From Chloroflexota bacterium (lineage in GTDB: Bacteria > Chloroflexota > Anaerolineae > Anaerolineales > Villigracilaceae): DNA of 64,000 bases. Shown piece by piece: positions 62,301 through 64,000 of this stretch (within the stretch, counting starts at the first letter, position 1; every line of letters starts with the position of its first letter). Position numbers and translations under genes: made by a program. The stretch covers positions 79,548-143,547 of the forward strand of contig JACRBJ010000081.1 of the NCBI GenBank assembly GCA_016234555.1, in the 5' to 3' direction. The notes below the pieces were generated by a model. That model had not been told where the DNA came from and searched no databases. It was given only the letters and a program-made list of their open reading frames with translations.

Positions 62301-62696
62301 CGCGAACTTGCAATGGATTTGGAACGGGCGGGGTTCAGCGAAACCAATATCACCATTGCGTGGAAGGACATGACCAACCAGGAAATCGCCGCGCACATTG
62401 TCGGGTTTATTCGGCACATTGCCACGGGTGACCCGCTGGTGGCGTATGAACAGCGCGTGGAATGGGCGTATCAGCAGATGCTGGCGGCGAAGCCGTGGAC
62501 AAAGCCGCAGCGCGATTGGCTGACGAAAATTGCGGCGCAGACCAAGGCGAATGTGATCGTTGACCGCGAGGCGTTGGACGACCCCGATTTGATCTTCCGC
62601 CGTGACGGCGGTGGATTTGCACGATTGGATAAAATGTTCGACGGTCAATTGGCGGATACGTTGGAAACGTTTAATGGGTTGTTGTGGAAACAATGA
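59382..62696 (+). CDS. hsdR: Type I restriction enzyme R subunit (EcoEI-like)
   Basis: 1104 residues from the ATG at 59382. Order: DUF4145-like N-terminal domain (about 20-145); coiled coil; HSDR_N nuclease (about 235-330) with the D-ExK core in GPADYVLFIG..VVEAKRK; a DEAD-type motor with Walker A ATGTGKT near 429 and DECH in VVDECHRGY near 534; helicase domain 2 with DLLTTGIDVPE and QMLGRATRLC; and an EcoEI_R_C C-terminal domain. It translocates and cuts unmethylated DNA in a complex with M and S subunits. DNA is visibly AT-richer than upstream. Its stop overlaps the RAYT gene's ATG (ATGA). Confidence 0.95.
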   Translation: MTSPIQSSTNFLFLQSHDEQLVRLGMLAEKYLKDDPNTSLIKMRQFGELLARSVAAQMGSLKIGENKEESQYELLRRLRDEGVLPQEIYQLFGEIRREGNAASHSLYGDQNKALNVIKVAWQLGIWFHRTFTKDSFQPTVFVSLEIGQSTSLDWEKYPNLVRETHSVYGLKGNVTRQQLEMEVERARKTVEERLANQQAEAERKKSHTIQKYKLAASAASNLLILDEAQTRQIIDSQLREVGWEADTVNLRYNKGTHPERGRNLAIAEYPTASGPADYVLFIGLTPVAVVEAKRKNVDVSASLQQAKRYSRGFSLDAGMQTPGNDWGNHHVPFAFSTNGRPRFPQLETRSGIWFVDLRRPDNLSHVLDGWYTPEGLTTLLKRDEAEAHKQLDIEPMEFGFPLRAYQKNAIREVEKQVANGDRRMLIAMATGTGKTKTCIALIYRLLKVKRFKRILFLVDREALGEQAANAFKDTRMDAIQSFTDIFGVMELDEKTPETETAVQIATIQGMVKRVLYPSENQKPPTVDQYDCIVVDECHRGYLIDRELSDTELGFRSYEDYISKYRRVIDYFDAVKIGLTATPALHTTQIFGEPVYTYSYREAVIDGYLIDHEPPIQIKTKLSEAGIKWKTGEDVKLYYPRRNQLEMFKAPDEIKLNVDEFNKKVITKEFNRVVCEYLARELDPQSLQKTLIFCANDPHADLVVDLLKQAFAKQYGGVEDDAIVKITGSADQPLQLIRRYKNERNPNIAVTVDLLTTGIDVPEICNLVFLRSVNSRILFDQMLGRATRLCDEIEKVTFRVFDAVGLYAALQDMTAMQPVVVNPKISFSQMVDELIQVKDEAEQELVRDQLVAKFQRKKRHMSETSKKDFETVAGVSPDAFAQKLKAMPIDEVAKWFTDNQRLGEILDRHEGAQKPMLVSEHTDEFVSAEHGYGAGKKPQDYLDEFRKFIHENRDKMPALITVLTRPRELTRRQLRELAMDLERAGFSETNITIAWKDMTNQEIAAHIVGFIRHIATGDPLVAYEQRVEWAYQQMLAAKPWTKPQRDWLTKIAAQTKANVIVDREALDDPDLIFRRDGGGFARLDKMFDGQLADTLETFNGLLWKQ

Positions 62697-63229
62697 CGGA
62701 CAAATTCCAAAACAAATACCGTATTCCCAGCGCGCGATGGGCGACGTGGGATTATTCCAGCAATGGCGCGTATTTTGTGACCATCTGCGTCGCCGACCGT
62801 GCCCACGCGTTCGGCAGGGTGGTGGATGGCAAAATGGTTTTTTCGCCATTGGGACAATCGGCAGAGAATTGTTGGAATGAAATCCCCGCGCATTTCCCGT
62901 TCGTGGAATTAGGCGCACACCAGATCATGCCGAACCATGTGCATGGGGTGGTGGCGATTGCCAAAACCGCGGACGCGGACGTAGAGACGCAAAATTTTGC
63001 GTCTCTACAGGGTCCCAACCGTTTCGGCCCCCAATCGCAGAACCTGGCGTCGATCATCCGCGGGTATAAAATAGGGGTGACGAAATTCGCACGGGCGAAC
63101 AACATCCCGTTTGCGTGGCAGGCGCGGTATCATGACCATGTGATCCGCAATGACGGCGAATGGGAACGAATTACGAAATATATTATTGCAAACCCGATGA
63201 ATTGGAAAAATGATGAATTCAATAAATAA
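62693..63229 (+). CDS. REP-associated tyrosine transposase (RAYT) between hsdR and hsdM
   Basis: 178 residues from the ATG in the ATGA overlap with hsdR. Y1_Tnp/RAYT signatures: YRIPSARWATWDYSSNGAYFVT, HUH motif NHVHG (His82, His84), and QARYHDHVIR with presumed catalytic Tyr146, then YIIANPMNW. Such enzymes nick REP hairpins as single-stranded DNA. An in-frame perfect palindrome (62981-63008) adds residues ~97-106, and two REP-like hairpins follow (63238-63284). The stop overlaps hsdM's ATG region by 17 bases. It is not part of any known type I system, so it may be a recent or domesticated insert. Confidence 0.9.
   Translation: MTDKFQNKYRIPSARWATWDYSSNGAYFVTICVADRAHAFGRVVDGKMVFSPLGQSAENCWNEIPAHFPFVELGAHQIMPNHVHGVVAIAKTADADVETQNFASLQGPNRFGPQSQNLASIIRGYKIGVTKFARANNIPFAWQARYHDHVIRNDGEWERITKYIIANPMNWKNDEFNK
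62981..63008. repeat. Perfect 28-base REP-type palindrome inside the RAYT gene
   Basis: Arms of 14 bases (GTAGAGACGCAAAA and its complement) meet without loop. It is read in frame as VETQNFASLQ. Confidence 0.85.
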
Positions 63230-64000
63230 TGGCGTAAAGACGCATAATCATGCGTCTCTAGAGACGGATAATCATCCGTCTCTACACAACCCCAACGTCA
63301 CCCACGACATCGTCGCGAAATTATGGAACTTGTGCAATGTGCTCAAGGATGATGGCGTGACCTATCATCAATACGTGATCGAATTGACCTATTTGCTGTT
63401 TCTCAAAATGGCGAAGGAGACCGATACCGAGAGCCAGTTGCCGAAGGGGTATCGCTGGGATGATCTGGAGACCAAGAGCGCGCCCGAGCGGCTGGATTTT
63501 TATCGCAAGGCGTTGATCCATTTGGGCAGTAACGGTTCTTTGCTGACGCGTGAGATTTTCGCGAATGCAAGTTCGTTCATCAAGAAGCCGACCACGCTTT
63601 CGATTCTGGTGACGGAGATCGATAAACTGGATTGGTACAACGCCCGCAAGGAAGGCATGGGCGATCTGTACGAAGGGCTCCTTGAAAAGAATGCCAACGA
63701 GAAGAAATCTGGCGCGGGGCAGTATTTCACGCCGCGTCCGCTGATCGACAGCATGGTCGAAGTGATGAAACCGTCGCTGGAGGATACTGTTCAAGACCCC
63801 GCAGCAGGCACGGGCGGATTCCTGATCGCTGCCAATCGGCATATCCGAGAGAACAGCGACCCCGATTCGTGGACGGAAGCACAGCAGCGGAAATATCGTC
63901 ACAAGACTTTTTATGGGATGGAATTTGTGCAGGATACGCACCGTCTGGCGTTGATGAACCTGATGCTGCACGGGCTCGAGTCAGACCCCGCCGCGGCAGG
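63213..64000 (+). CDS. hsdM: Type I restriction-modification DNA methyltransferase, N-terminal part (runs off window)
   Basis: Frame open from the ATG at 63213 to the window end (262 codons). Conserved HsdM begins near residue 28 with IVAKLWNLCNVLKDDGV (HsdM_N), then ELTYLLFLKMAKE; the N6-adenine methylase motif I is DPAAGTGGFLI, preceded by GQYFTPRPLID. The first ~26 residues (VKTHNHASLETDNHPSLHN) are coded by two REP hairpins. No other ATG, GTG or good start lies between these hairpins and the conserved part. NPPY/F and the rest are outside. It should methylate the type I site with an HsdS subunit not in the window. Confidence 0.92.
   Translation, partial: MNSINNGVKTHNHASLETDNHPSLHNPNVTHDIVAKLWNLCNVLKDDGVTYHQYVIELTYLLFLKMAKETDTESQLPKGYRWDDLETKSAPERLDFYRKALIHLGSNGSLLTREIFANASSFIKKPTTLSILVTEIDKLDWYNARKEGMGDLYEGLLEKNANEKKSGAGQYFTPRPLIDSMVEVMKPSLEDTVQDPAAGTGGFLIAANRHIRENSDPDSWTEAQQRKYRHKTFYGMEFVQDTHRLALMNLMLHGLESDPAAA
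63235..63285. repeat. Two REP-type hairpins at the start of hsdM
   Basis: Hairpin 1: 63238-63245 with 63250-63257, loop AATC. Hairpin 2: 63259-63269 with 63274-63284, loop AATC. Both share the AGACG...CGTCT ends with the palindrome at 62981-63008. Confidence 0.85.

Noticed and set aside
62981..63284. Start of a CRISPR array suggested by several like palindromes
   Set aside because: The repeats are hairpin pairs of uneven spacing, with no constant spacers and no cas genes; they fit REP elements linked to the RAYT.

Overview
The window looks like the chromosome of a high-GC bacterium of the Chloroflexota, most likely class Anaerolineae. This rests on gene content and style, not on a marker tree: Anaerolineae-type branched-chain amino-acid ABC operons, many Thr/Pro/Ala-rich surface proteins with LysM, CAP or SH3 domains, frequent TTG/GTG starts, genes with a -10 box 6-8 nt before the ATG, and many short palindromic repeats between and even inside genes. 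No phage, CRISPR array, rRNA operon or complete insertion sequence was seen.

Layout. 1-9.0 kb (minus): the 5' end of an M14 carboxypeptidase gene, a CinA-like gene, an orphan solute-binding lipoprotein, then livK-livH-livM-livG-livF. 9.0-11.8 kb (minus): stand-alone cyclic-nucleotide-binding protein, LysM/M23 peptidase, DUF192 protein, single-domain response regulator. 11.9-14.6 kb (plus): exonuclease III and FtsH. 14.7-19.1 kb (minus): acyl-CoA ligase, MiaA, YraN, glycosyltransferase. 19.3-24.6 kb (plus): a sulfur carrier and tRNA thiolase pair (TtuB/TtuA-like), an SDH-type serine protease and a large FAD/Fe-S oxidase. 24.7-39 kb: lipoprotein, a soluble-adenylyl-cyclase-like giant protein, a Kef-type antiporter, two methyltransferases, AhpD-like protein, pseudouridine synthase, CAP/LysM protein, acyltransferase and an MttB homologue. 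39-48.6 kb (plus): mreB-mreC-mreD-mrdA-minC-minD-minE-rodA-gltX, joining elongation and septum placement. 48.6-58.2 kb: deacetylase, DUF58/transglutaminase pair, RtcB with a structured leader, SH3 lipoprotein, GlnS. 58.6-64 kb: a small membrane protein, tRNA-Gln(CTG) with a duplicated 3' end, then an hsdR - REP-associated transposase (RAYT) - hsdM type I restriction locus that runs off the window.

Most unusual signals. (1) The RAYT gene is fused by short overlaps to hsdR upstream and hsdM downstream, and its REP hairpins form the first codons of hsdM. (2) A minus-strand leader before rtcB has a promoter, an enclosing helix with two inner hairpins, a terminator with a U8 tail, and a 10-codon ORF with a strong Shine-Dalgarno; it looks like an undescribed riboregulator or small RNA. 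(3) A dispersed hairpin family, CAAATTNCCAATTTG, has covarying outer base pairs and occurs both between genes and in frame inside one. (4) The FAD/Fe-S oxidase gene carries at least five different in-frame repeat insertions.

Functional assignments come from motifs read by eye, and no database search was run. Long antisense ORFs across the window are treated as high-GC shadows.
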